DNA from: Antedon bifida
Lineage: Eukaryota > Echinodermata > Crinoidea > Comatulida > Antedonidae
Direction: 5' to 3'
NCBI GenBank assembly: GCA_963402885.1
Contig: OY727099.1
Location: forward strand, 870,501-934,500
DNA length: 64,000 nt
Below the pieces are notes generated by a model that worked only from the letters and a program-made list of their open reading frames with translations, did no database searches and was not told the DNA's origin. Numbering within the stretch: the stretch's first letter is position 1; each line of letters begins with the position of its first letter. The position numbers and the translations under genes were made by a program. Below are positions 14,501 through 24,114 of this stretch, one piece after another.

Positions 14501-17500
14501 CTATTTTGTTTTCGTTCAATGAAAAGAGTTTTGTTTTTTATTTTTGGCAGAAAGAGAAAACATTTTGCCAGTGCCAGTCAAATGGCCACTATAGAGAAAA
14601 AGATTGTTTAGCAAAAGCAGTTACAATTTAAGTGAAAAACCAGAATTACATTTTAAACCAAATTGTAATCAAGAAGTTTAATTACATCAATCAACACAAT
14701 TCACAAATAGCAATTTTAAAATATTTTAAACAGGACCACCTATGAAGTAATTTCTACAGAAATGGGTCACCCAATTATATGTATAGTAAAAGTATACTAT
14801 GGTTTTATACCCTATTTTGAAGATATGTTGCATACAATAGCTAGTATTTACACTTAAGAATAAAGATAAACATTGGTCCCCACTTGGACGTAACACAACG
14901 TATGAGCAACGTTTAGCGAGTTGACCAATCACAAGTGACACATTTGGGTGAACCTTCATGTTATAATTTGCTTAAACATTACTTGCGTTGCTTACAGTAT
15001 ACTGTGCTTACGTCCTTGTTTTGTGTCCTAGTGGGAACCAAGCTTTAAAGTCAATAATTTTGTCGGACACTGTCATTTTACTGTCTGTACACACTGTCAT
15101 TTTACTGTCTGTACACACTGTCATTTTACTGTCTGTCACTTTTACTAATTAATAGACTATAATATTTCATGATTATTTAAAGACTAATTAAATCTGTTCT
15201 ATAAACCAAATTCATAATGAAACCATACAGTGGGACATCTATAGTAATTGCTGGTTGAATTGCAAGGATTGCAGCAAGGCAGCTTATCCAGGGGCCTAAG
15301 TGATGCTTTTCCAGGACAGTAAAAATGCTCTTTTAAATAGCTAAATAATACTGTATAATATTCAGTGATAATAAGACAGAATCTGAGATAAATGCCATAA
15401 AACAACCTATCACTGTAGTTGGAATTAGACCCATAGGTTTAATATGTGTACTGTTCTGTGCATTTTAAAGTTAAAATATAGTATAATGTAGACTTTACGA
15501 ATACATTTTTTCAGTAAAATTAGAGTTTTTTATTATTTTTTTTTTTAAAGAATTTAGTATTATACAGTACCTTTGATTTGTTTTAATAATTAATACAAAC
15601 ATATATAAATATTAATAGTTACTGTGTATACAATTCTACATGTTGTATTCTAAACCACAATTATTCTAATTTAAATAAAACATTTTCATGTCTTGATACA
15701 GTAAATAGAAATCTGCATCACATTATACTAGTAAATGCAAGTGGTTAAAAGTGGCGAAATATGACCTTTTAATAAAAAAATATTACTTTTTTTGCAAGTT
15801 CTTTGAACATCATATATTTGTGAAAATGATTCAAATTTATTTGTTTTAGTAATTATTTTATTTTCGGTTTAATAATTTTTTATAAATTTATAACAATTTT
15901 CTGCTTCATCACAAAAAATTCACTTTCGTAATATTAATTTATATCATGAATGTTTGACAAAAATACTTCTTTGATTTAAAACAGAACTACAGTACAGTAT
16001 TTATAGTAAGTGCAAACAGTATACTGCCAAAAAACTACATGGCACAATAGCCTATTCTAGAGGAAAGGTTATAGGTCAAAGTTCACTGCCAACAATGTAC
16101 ACTTAGTTGGACTTGGCTGGTTTAGTAATTAAAGCACCACAACGCTGGGTGAGACAAAATCCACTCTGGTAGTTTCCTGAAGTCATTGTTATATCAGCCC
16201 TAGCTCAGTTACAAGGTCATATTTACAATTATGCCGAAGGTTAAAACAGAAATTAAAATTAGATACCGCATTAGTGAATAGTAAATACACCGTAGTGTAA
16301 TTTGATTGAAACAGAAGAAAAGATAGTTAGATATCTGCAGAGTGAACATAAAATAATTTTCATATTTTTTAAAAATTTCTACAGCCCAGTACAGTAGGTC
16401 AATCTATTATATTTTCTTCCAGATTCTAAAGCTGTCTATACTATCAAACTAGTTTGACAAAAAAAAGTGTGATATGGCCAAATATGGTAGTGATATGACA
16501 TCATCGTGTCCATATATGGGCACATTTTTTTGTCACATACAGTTTGATAGTATAGACAGCTTTAGAATCCTGTACAGTAGTACAATTGAAGTGACGAATT
16601 CTAGTTCCTTGAGTTTGGAAGGTGTTTGGAAGATGGAAATAAGAACATGCGTACACTGTTATCATCTTTTATTTGTGCAAATAAATATTCTTAGTGGAAA
16701 AACGGCTTAAGATAGGCAAAGTATTGGTAGCTGACAGAGTTGGGGTCTTTAACTGACATTGCAAAGATAAAGTTCCATGGGTTGGACGTGATCTGGATTT
16801 GGTTTTTCGATTATTTATCATTGTAAAATATTTTGTTTTACACTTTACAGTAAATACCTGTACTTCACTATCATATTCATACTGTACTGTAAATGTTGTA
16901 TAGTGTCTTGATTAATATCCTAAAAATAATAATGTGTGAGAAAACAGGAAATGCAGATGGAATGATTCAAGTAGAATGAATTTAATTTTCCAGATTTAAA
17001 GTCAATTCTGGCGGCCTGGACAATCGATATTAATTAAATGTCTGTAATCAATACAGCTGGAGAATACCAGAAGTAATTTTGAAACTGTACGTACACTATC
17101 TGAGATGTTTATTATTTTGCAACGACGACTAAGACTAGATGCTTTTGAATTTTTAACAAAAACCAATACCTAAATCCCTGTCTACACTATCAGTGTCACT
17201 TTATGTGACAAAAAATGTGATGTGCCTATATGGGTTAATAATGACCTTTCGGTTTTTGTTTAAATATTGCAATATTTTGTATGTTTAATATTTTATAAAA
17301 GCATTTCAATGTTTTTCTTATCTTACTGTATCTTGCTAAGGAAGACAATTTTCTAATTTTTTTTAAAAAATCTGGTAGACAATTTTCTAATTTTGTTTGT
17401 ATATTATTTAAAAGAAAAAATTACAATTAAAATTTTCTTGTCACTTTATATTTATTTAGTGTAATTTAATTGATCTTTTTATTTTATTTATTTCATGGAT

Positions 17501-20500
17501 TACTTTTATTTTTATGTGAAGCGCATTATGCGCTTAAAAGTCCAAATTTATCATTATTATTAAATTTAGTATTCCTGAATAATTTTCCTTTTTGTTTTTC
17601 GATTTTGGAATACTGTCAATAAAATTAAAATGAAGTTACTGTAAAAATGTGATTGGGCTACAGGAAAATATCCCTAAACTTACAAATTCTCTTACAAATT
17701 GAATACCACCACAAAGGAAATTTAAATATTAAATAAAAATAAAATACAGTAATTTCAAGGAAAGTGTGATTGGTGGCCACTGGATTTTAAGAACTGGGAA
17801 CGTCATGAGATACTGTGCGATGACCAAGTCCTTATTTAACAAGTTTTCTTCATGTCAGTACCTTGTGTCATGTACTGTACAGGAAGCTCTTAGAATTGAC
17901 AAATTATTGATGTTTTATTTTGAGAAATACTGTACAGTACTTTAACTGTACTGTAATAGTTAATTGATCTATTATATGAACCTTAAACCTTCTTCACACT
18001 ATGCTGTTTAAACAAAGACTGAAATCAAATGGTAACAAACATTGTGCATTAAAAAGTGATCATTTCATATTATGTTATACATTATAACAAAGCTTATTAT
18101 CTTCAATATCATAAAGCAAGCAATGTTAAATAAAGTGCTTTATCAACAAATTTTCCGTCACAGTTCACAGTCCAGTGTTAAAACCATTCAAAGCGACTGC
18201 ACAGAACAGCTTCTGCTAATAAGCTTCTAATCTATGACCTCATTTTCCAGACTCTCTCTAACAAAAGGTAACAAAGGAATTTAGCAAAATGTGCTGTGTA
18301 TTGTAAACAGTGTAACTTTGTAGTTTGGTGGTTAACATGCTTGCCTTCCAATCCTAAGGTCCGGGGTTCAATCCTGACCTGTACCAGGGTTGTATTACTC
18401 ACGACTCTTTCAACTCCACTCTCTAAGCCTCAAATGAGACTTAGTTTATAAGCACGATAAATTATAAAATAGTTTATCCATCCTATAATTGGCGAGTTAC
18501 TCGCTGTTGGATGCGTATGAAAAAAAATGCAAACAAACAGGTACAGACTATAGTATCATATAAACAGGTTATTCCCTGTAGGAATACTGTATCAGTACTG
18601 CACAGGTACAGACTATAGTATCATATAAACAGGTTATTCCCTGTAGGAATACTGTATCAGTACTGCACAGGTACAGACTATAGTATCATATAAACAGGTT
18701 ATTCCCTGTAGGAATACTGTATCAGTACTGCACAGGTACAGACTATAGTATCAAATAAACAGGTTATTCCCTGTAGGAATACTGTATCAGTACTGCACAG
18801 GTACAGACTATAGTATCATATAAACAGGTTATTCCCTGTAGGAATACTGTATCAGTACTGCACAGGTACAGACTATAGTATCATATAAACAGGTTATTCC
18901 CTGTAGGAATACTGTATCAGTACTGCACAGGTACAGACTATAGTATCATATAAACAGGTTATTCACTGTAGGAATAATGTATCAGTAACTGCACAGTTGT
19001 ACTGTGGCATGGAGAAATACTGTAAGTTGTACTGTGACATGGAGAAATACTGAAAGTTGTACTGTGGCATGGAGAAATACTGTAAGTTGTACTGTGGCAT
19101 GGAGAAATACTGTAAGTTGTACTGTGGCATGGAGAAATACTGTAAGTTGTACTGTGGCATGGAGAAATACTGTAAGTTGTACTGTGGCATGGAGAAATAC
19201 TGTAAGTTGTACTGTGGCATGGAGAAATACTGCAAGTTGTACTGTGGCATGGAGAAATACTGTAAGTTGTACTGTGGCATGGAGAAATACTGTAAGTTGT
19301 ACTGTGGCATGGAGAAATACTGTAAGTTGTACTGTGGCATGGAGAAATACTGTAAGTTGTACTGTGGCATGGAGAAATACTGTAAGTTGTTTTTCCGTGG
19401 TATTGTACTGTACTGTAGTAGTAACTTTACACTGTAGGGGCTGAGATGGAACAGTATACAGTGGTAACCCATACTCTTTTGAAAGATGCATTGGGTTCTG
19501 TAAGGGTCTGTTTCTGCTGAAAAAATAAAAATAATTGACCGCGTTGCAACTGAAAATGTTCTCCGACATTAATCGCTTTTTAAAAATCACGTCATCCATA
19601 CCCACAATGCAGTTTAAGTTACAGGAGGACGATGAGAGTTGGTTTGTTTACATCCTATCGCTGCCTAAAACTCTCACATGTACAGTGGAGGATTAAAAAT
19701 TTAAAATGAAGTCTTACGTAAAGCTATATTATTTGTAAAATAAACATCTAGGCCTACTACTACAGTAGTACTACCGTACCACAAACATCATATATAAAAA
19801 GGGCATGTCCGTGAGAAAAGTTTGTTTCGCCATTGGTTCTACACTAGGGCCTAGCTAGGCTATATATTTCTACCGAAACAACAGGCCTAAAAAGGACATG
19901 CAAAACATCGTTAGCCTGGACTAGTGGGACTTGTAATGCAGAATCCTGGAGTCTCTCGGTATAATTCTCCCTCACAAAATAATAACAATCAAATGTTTAA
20001 CATTTGATTATTATAATCTCATCGGTCCACGTTTTTTTTGCTGATCGTCGTCGATCGCGCAAATAAACAGCATGAGGGTTACCATACTCTAGAGGTCAAA
20101 GTGTGGTCAATAATCGCTATTTGTGTTGCAGCTCAAAACTGCTCCGCAATAATCGGTTAAAACAAGAAATAATCGGTTAAAACGAGAAATAATCGGTTAA
20201 AACACGAAATAATCGGTTAAAACACGCAATGGATTGAGTCGTTTTAATCTGTTATTTTTTAATCGGTTATTTCATTTGTGCCGTTTCTGCTGCCCAAAAA
20301 TAATCAACGAAAAAAATAATCGGTTAATAATCGATTATTTCTGCTCAGCAGAAACAGGCCCTAAGTGCACAGAAGCAAGTCGTGTACACTTGATCTTCTT
20401 TTATCCAAGAATCCATAACATTGTAAAAGTAAAGTCTAGAATATTCTCCTACTGTATGACATACTGCAACTATGTTTACTGAAAATTGATCTGCTTGTTG

Positions 20501-23500
20501 TATAATACAAATATTGATCAGTTTCAAACACACCCATCTTGAAATACAAAAGAACATTATTATCCTATTAAATTACAAATAAATAAGCAGTCTTTGTTAG
20601 TCCCCAGAAGCCTAATAAATATTGCACGTCTAAATTCATATTCTGGTATCATTTTATATTTTAATTTCCATCTCTGCTTGACAGTAATTAGGCTACCGTA
20701 AGCGTCAAATTGTAGACTACTGAATAATCTAATGTATTTGTAAAGATGACACAGTGGGTTCATCGACCTAAAGTGAAGTTTAAATACCTAATACACTGTA
20801 CTTAAGAATAAATCATTAATAATGTACAATGGAAAGCCACTGTACACTTACAGTACTATTCCTCTATGTATCCCTGTACATACTGTAGATTTCTCGAAAT
20901 TTCATTACGTAAATGTATTCCATGTAATGTACACTGATACTAGCGATATTGATAAATTATAAATCACTGCTGTTTGTTCCGCAAACTTTGGGTCATCATC
21001 AAGTAAGGCTTTCGCAAATTAATAACAGATTCACAACAAAGAGATAACAAACTATTTTATGCTTTACTGTACTGTACTGTATGTAGTTCATTTTGGGTAT
21101 CAAAGATGGCTGAGGTTGGTAGTACTTGAACATGGGGATGTACTGTATACTGTAAAGCTCTGTCTACACTATTATCAAAGTGTGATGTGCCCAAATACTG
21201 TGATATTACTGTATGTCATCATGTGCATATATGGGCATATCACATTTTTTGTCGCATTAAAGTTTGATAGTGTAGACAGAGCTTTAGGTTGGTATTTTGT
21301 ACTGTAATGTACGCTGTACAACTACAGTACAATGTGAATGCTAATAATATGATCAATAAGTATTGGCCCTTGCAGAGACTGTATATAGTCTTTATAAAAG
21401 TAAAAGGTCCTAACTCACTTGAGTGTAAAATAATACAATCTGTATTGTCTGTTTAGACTTAACAGTTTCAAGTACAAACATAGTTTAGACTATACTGTAC
21501 TCAAATGAGGTTCTGCACAGTAGGAAGATGATAATAGTTATACTTACTGGTTTTGGATTAGCTGGATTGTTAGGGCGCTTTTACCAACACCTCCAGCTAC
21601 AAAGAAAAAAGAATAATAATATTAAATATTGTACAATATAAAACAATGAAACAAGCTATAGTATCATAATGCACCCTTGTTTTCTTCAGTTCTCTTTTAA
21701 ATTGTACACATATTTTGCACATTTTGGCTCTAAAGTTCATCTGCACCCAGTCCCATGGCTTTGTTATAAACTGCAACGCTACGCAGAAAGTATTATATGA
21801 TTATCTTAATTATTAAGGGCCAGTTTGCTAGGAAAATGAAAGAATTTATATTTAAAACTCTGTAGTTTATTTATTATAAACAGGCCATTATTACTGTAGT
21901 ATTTTTAGAATCAATTTTTCCTTTTAATGAAGTTACATGAAAAGACAAAATAAAATAGGATTTTGTCCTGCTGAGAGAGGTTTGGATTCTTAAACTATAC
22001 TCAACAGTACCTGTACTGTAGCTACGCAACTGTACAGTTTATAAGCAAAGGAGGAAGATTTTAAATTTAAGTACATTTGTAATATGTTGTACAGGTACAG
22101 TACAGTTTACAGTCCTGTATCAAATTCCTCATTTAATGATACAATAATGTTTTTCTACGACGCTAGCTGTATCCTGTTCAGACGTGTAAATTGCATTGCG
22201 ATTGGTTGCAATATACTATTTGGTGTGATTTGAAGTGAAAGAAAGGACATAAATGTATGGTTGCCCCTTTCAGACATGGTAAATTATTACGTGTGAACTG
22301 TATTTAATACTGTATGTATTTATCATAGGTTACAAACTGTATTTGCTATCTGATTCAATATTTACTGTTTTTATGACATACAGTAATTTTAGCCCACAAC
22401 AGTTAAAAATTGCAAAATTATTACATAACAACGATATTCAATTACATATTGATTAAATTGCATATGGATATGACTGCTGTGGTTTTGTAAAAATCAACAA
22501 TGTAGGCCATTTTAAGGTAAAAATGTTTTTAAAAAATTGATTGGCTGTCAAAATGGGAAGCATGCTCTCTTCCAGGGCTTATCTCCCCTCCCCTGATCTC
22601 TATACTCTACCGCAAAATTATTTTTAAAACACCATACAGTATTTTAAAGTGCATTAAACGTATGGACAATATTTGTTATGGATGTACAATCCAAAAGAAA
22701 TGACTGAATGACCAACCCCAGTACTATGATGTGCAAAGTAAACATACTGTGTAAACAATATTTATAGGTGGTGTGATTTGATGAGCAGATCTAGCTACAG
22801 TATTTACAGTCAAAATTCAAGTTTATACTGAGCTACGTACACAGCAGTAATTAATTTTTTTGTGGTCTAGTCAGAATTTTGGGCGCTTAAGCTACTTTCA
22901 CATCATGCCTGGATTTGGTCTGGCGCCCTGAGTGTGCTTTCACATCGAGCACAAATTTGTGTAATCCGTTGTCATGCTCAATGTTGATTGGTCAAAAGAA
23001 AAAAATTGTACGATTTCAGCAATCAAATGGCTTCTTTTTAGCTTTTTAGGTATGGATTAAAATCGTACGAATTTGGTATGAACAATCCTAGATCCTTTAC
23101 CACTGAACCCATTTTCCACGATATTTTTTCAGGGTACCGGATGAATCCGGCCGCAGTGTGAAAGCAGCTTTACTTTTGCATCTAATTTAAAACCCAAGTT
23201 AAAATCATTCAATCCATTGCGCGGTGGTGATTGTTAGTGGTCGTGAAATCTTGATGTTGGGTGCGAACTTATAGTTGCGCCGGATTTAGTATGGTCAGAC
23301 TAGCACATTTTACATAGAAATACCTGCTCAAAAAAGACCTTTCAAATACAATTAAAATTGGCATCTGTGCAAAGAAAAATATTTGGTAAAGCGACTTCAA
23401 GGCTAGGCTAGGCCTACACAAACCTATAATACGTTCACTTTCAGTACACGACTAAAAATAAACTATCCAACCTTTTTTTACAGTTAATTATTAGACAGAC

Positions 23501-23911
23501 AAACAATTTAAAGGCATACCCAGCCGTCAAAAATACAAATGACTACTATAGTATTTATAAACAATAATAGTTCCAGGGACCCTTTTGTTCATATAATTAT
23601 CGCTCTTTATTAATTAGGCAATGATCATCTGCCATCACATCAATTCAATAGTTTGTCAAAACGGCCATTGAGAAATTCATCAAATCTTGGCCGACATAAG
23701 CCTAGGGAGTTGGCTCAACTAAGCTTAAATTACTTCGATTTCGGTGAGTCACAAACGGGCCCACATAGCACAAAAGATTTGTAAACACGAGTTACCAGGT
23801 AGAGTGGACGCCCGCTGGCTGCTCTGCTGCTCCGAAACCGGAGCAGAATTTTTGAGCTTGTATTTTTCTACTTAGCTTACCTCCTACTACGACCAGCTTA
23901 TATTCCGTCAT
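5511..23911 (-). CDS. RAS: Ras small GTPase (K/H/N-Ras type proto-oncogene)
   Basis: Ras GTPase, the membrane-bound switch between receptor tyrosine kinases and RAF/MAPK and PI3K signalling. Coding exons in transcript order: 23881-23911, 21548-21596, 13838-13866, 13206-13290, 8749-8891, 7384-7502, 7190-7231, 5511-5576; all have GT-AG introns, and the total is 187 aa plus stop. Seen: N-terminus [10 protein letters not shown]-loop GAGGVGKS with Gly at 12 and 13, effector loop YDPTIEDSY, switch [14 protein letters not shown] with Gln61, guanine motifs NKID and ETSAK, then [19 protein letters not shown]. This is wild-type at the oncogenic positions. The C-terminus is a basic hypervariable tail ending in CCLF. 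Length matches the family (188-189 aa). The intron after 'PTI' matches the vertebrate RAS intron at codon 37; the others split the gene more finely. R-Ras and Rap are excluded by the missing N-terminal extension and by the switch sequences. Confidence 0.97.
5770..5840. repeat. Possible retroelement end fragment
   Basis: The words 'gagctttcgggcaacac' and 'gcccttaatcaatgcaa' resemble sequences often seen at ends of metazoan LINE or Penelope-like elements. This rests on recollection of such sequences only; no ORF remains. Confidence 0.25.
6171..6400. repeat. 78-bp minisatellite, 3 copies, in Ras last intron
   Basis: The unit starting 'caagctctcaatactttat' begins at 6171, 6249 and 6327, a 78-bp period. 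The third copy is diverged at its end. Because 78 is a multiple of three, overlapping ORFs open on both strands by periodicity alone. Confidence 0.9.
6833..7107. mobile_element. Foldback element with tatatcctcgggtgtagtcc ends
   Basis: The left end 'gtatatcctcgggtgtagtc' pairs imperfectly with the right end 'attatacaagaggatatac', and both ends carry a 'gtcccac/gtgggat' block. It is about 275 bp with no ORF, and lies in the Ras intron before the last exon. Confidence 0.55.
8180..8610. repeat. Minisatellite, unit about 48-57 bp, about 7-8 copies
   Basis: Units contain 'actattgcatggatatagta', 'tggtagtgaccactgaaata' and 'cctgatatgcag'; some copies lack the 9 bp 'atatgcagg' piece, giving two unit lengths (48 and 57 bp). 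Both lengths are multiples of three, so ORFs run through on both strands without coding meaning. It lies in a Ras intron. Confidence 0.9.
9050..9175 (+). repeat. tRNA-derived SINE, family 1, copy 1
   Basis: The head 'tggccaagtggttaag' is an A-box of the Leu/Ser tRNA type, 'gggttcgaggctc' is a B-box, followed by the body 'ccatggttctggtggtagaa' and 'caagtcttctcggata'. The same head and body occur at 11704. The anticodon arm and acceptor stem do not form a working tRNA. Confidence 0.75.
9755..9845. repeat. Dispersed repeat with aaagcgcc/caaagcgct motif
   Basis: The stretch 'ttattattcgctatttttaa', 'agcgcctttccaaagatggt' and 'caaagcgctgtaca' looks like a common short dispersed repeat of marine invertebrate genomes. 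A related 'aagcgcattatgcgctt' lies near 17520. Recognition is by resemblance only. Confidence 0.4.
11704..11822 (+). repeat. tRNA-derived SINE, family 1, copy 2
   Basis: A-box 'tggccgagcggttaag' and B-box 'gggttcgggtctcac' are followed by 'ccatggttctggtggtagaa' and 'caagccttctaggataa', collinear with the copy at 9050. It lies in a Ras intron. Confidence 0.75.
13440..13660. repeat. Degenerate tandem repeat, unit about 25-30 bp
   Basis: The words 'ccagtccaatgaccactaca' and 'ctctagttcaatgaccacta' recur about eight times with drift. It lies between the two short Ras exons at 13206 and 13838. Confidence 0.65.
14032..14150. mobile_element. MITE 'aagccaatttaca' family, copy 2 (truncated)
   Basis: Starts 'aaagccaattta' after TA and carries 'gtccctcatagaatctgtat' and 'gtgtaaatggtcataa', matching the reverse complement of the copies at 3377 and 49852. 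The right inverted end is missing. Confidence 0.6.
14869..15045. mobile_element. MITE 'aagcttggttc' family, copy 1
   Basis: The right end 'gtgggaaccaagctt' followed by TA pairs with the left end 'aacattggtccccac' preceded by TA. The interior has 'gaccaatcacaag'. A relative lies at 26857-26989. Confidence 0.65.
15064..15138. repeat. 24-bp tandem repeat, 3 copies
   Basis: Three units of 'cactgtcattttactgtctg' plus 'taca', the last incomplete. In a Ras intron. Confidence 0.85.
16429..16562. mobile_element. MITE-1 (aagctctgtctacact family), copy 1
   Basis: Foldback element of 134 bp flanked by TA. The ends are 'aagctgtctatactatcaaa' and its inverse at the right. The middle has 'ccaaatatgg' and 'ccatatatgg', both fitting CC(A/T)6GG. 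The palindrome extends a few bases past the TA in this copy. In a Ras intron. Confidence 0.9.
17173..17245. mobile_element. MITE-1 fragment (one end only)
   Basis: Begins TA then 'aatccctgtctacactatca' and continues with 'gtgacaaaaaatgtgatgtg', then ends in unrelated sequence; the other arm is missing. Confidence 0.7.
18312..18530 (+). repeat. tRNA-derived SINE, family 3
   Basis: A-box-like 'tagtttggtggttaacat' and B-box 'ggggttcaatcctgacc' spaced as in a tRNA, followed by a non-tRNA body. The acceptor stem does not pair. Its right end abuts the 65-bp tandem array. Confidence 0.65.
18538..18990. repeat. 65-bp minisatellite, 7 copies
   Basis: The word 'gtacagactatagtatcata' recurs at 18541, 18606, 18671, 18736, 18801, 18866 and 18931, an exact 65-bp period with only a few substitutions. 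No spacer variation, so it is not a CRISPR array. It joins directly to a different array on its right. Confidence 0.97.
18991..19395. repeat. 30-bp minisatellite, about 13 copies
   Basis: The unit 'ttgtactgtggcatggagaa' plus 'atactgtaag' repeats every 30 bp with about five substitutions in total. Since 30 is divisible by three, long ORFs open in several frames on both strands; they are by-products of the period. Near-identity suggests recent expansion. Confidence 0.97.
19501..20363. mobile_element. Inverted-repeat element of about 860 bp with internal satellite
   Basis: The left end 'taagggtctgtttctgctga' is the inverse of the right end 'cagcagaaacaggcccta', and the similarity continues for about 35 bp. 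The interior includes a four-copy tandem repeat (20148-20230) and 'aataatcggtta' words near the right end. No transposase ORF is visible, so it is non-autonomous. In the second Ras intron. Confidence 0.75.
20148..20230. repeat. 20-bp tandem repeat, 4 copies
   Basis: Four copies of 'aataatcggttaaaacacga' with one- or two-base changes, inside the element at 19501-20363. Degenerate copies of the same word continue to about 20340. Confidence 0.9.
21155..21284. mobile_element. MITE-1, copy 2
   Basis: Ends 'aagctctgtctacactatta' and 'gatagtgtagacagagctt', flanked by TA on both sides. The central CArG-like words are mutated in this copy (ccaaatactg, gcatatatgg). In a Ras intron. Confidence 0.9.
22890..23170. 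mobile_element. MITE with aagctactttcaca ends
   Basis: The left end 'agctactttcacatcatgcc' after TA pairs with the right end 'cagtgtgaaagcagctt' before TA. A second inner 'gtgctttcacatcgagc' shows internal symmetry. About 280 bp, no ORF, in Ras intron 1. Confidence 0.7.
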
Positions 23912-23912
23912 T

Positions 23913-24086
23913 TTATGGTCCTTTAGGGCCAAATATATTCACTATTGCATAAATAACCAAATATAAATATGTTTTATGCGTCCCGTCCTCAGATAAAAGG
24001 TTAAAGGCTGTTACAAACCAAACTAAAACAGAGAAAGATACACAGACACTACGAACTCTAGTACGCCTGCACCATGACACAACCAT
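23913..24086 (-). other. 57-codon upstream ORF in the Ras 5' flank/leader
   Basis: An ATG at 24086 opens a frame of 57 codons (begins MVVSWCRRTR, hydrophobic middle) whose TAA ends one nucleotide before the Ras ATG at 23911. A minimal second uORF, ATG CAA TAG, lies at 23942-23950. If the TATA-like box at 24097-24109 sets the start site about 25-30 bp downstream, the long uORF's ATG would fall just outside the mRNA and only the minimal one would count. No known protein is recognised. Confidence 0.4.
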
Positions 24087-24096
24087 GAAACGACGC

Positions 24097-24109
24097 CCTT
24101 TATAAAAGG
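24097..24109 (-). promoter_or_regulatory. TATA-like box upstream of Ras
   Basis: A near-palindromic 'ccttttataaagg' (minus strand) lies about 190 bp upstream of the Ras ATG. It could set a transcription start near 24070-24080. There is no direct evidence of use. Confidence 0.4.
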
Positions 24110-24114
24110 TGAAT

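Noticed and set aside
18538..18990. CRISPR-like regular spacing
   Set aside because: The whole 65-bp unit is repeated with no unique spacers, and the genome is eukaryotic.
18963..19605. ORFs of 126-207 codons on both strands with strongly repetitive peptides
   Set aside because: They run through a 30-bp tandem repeat; since 30 is a multiple of three, any stop-free frame stays open. No start context, splice pattern or domain supports coding.
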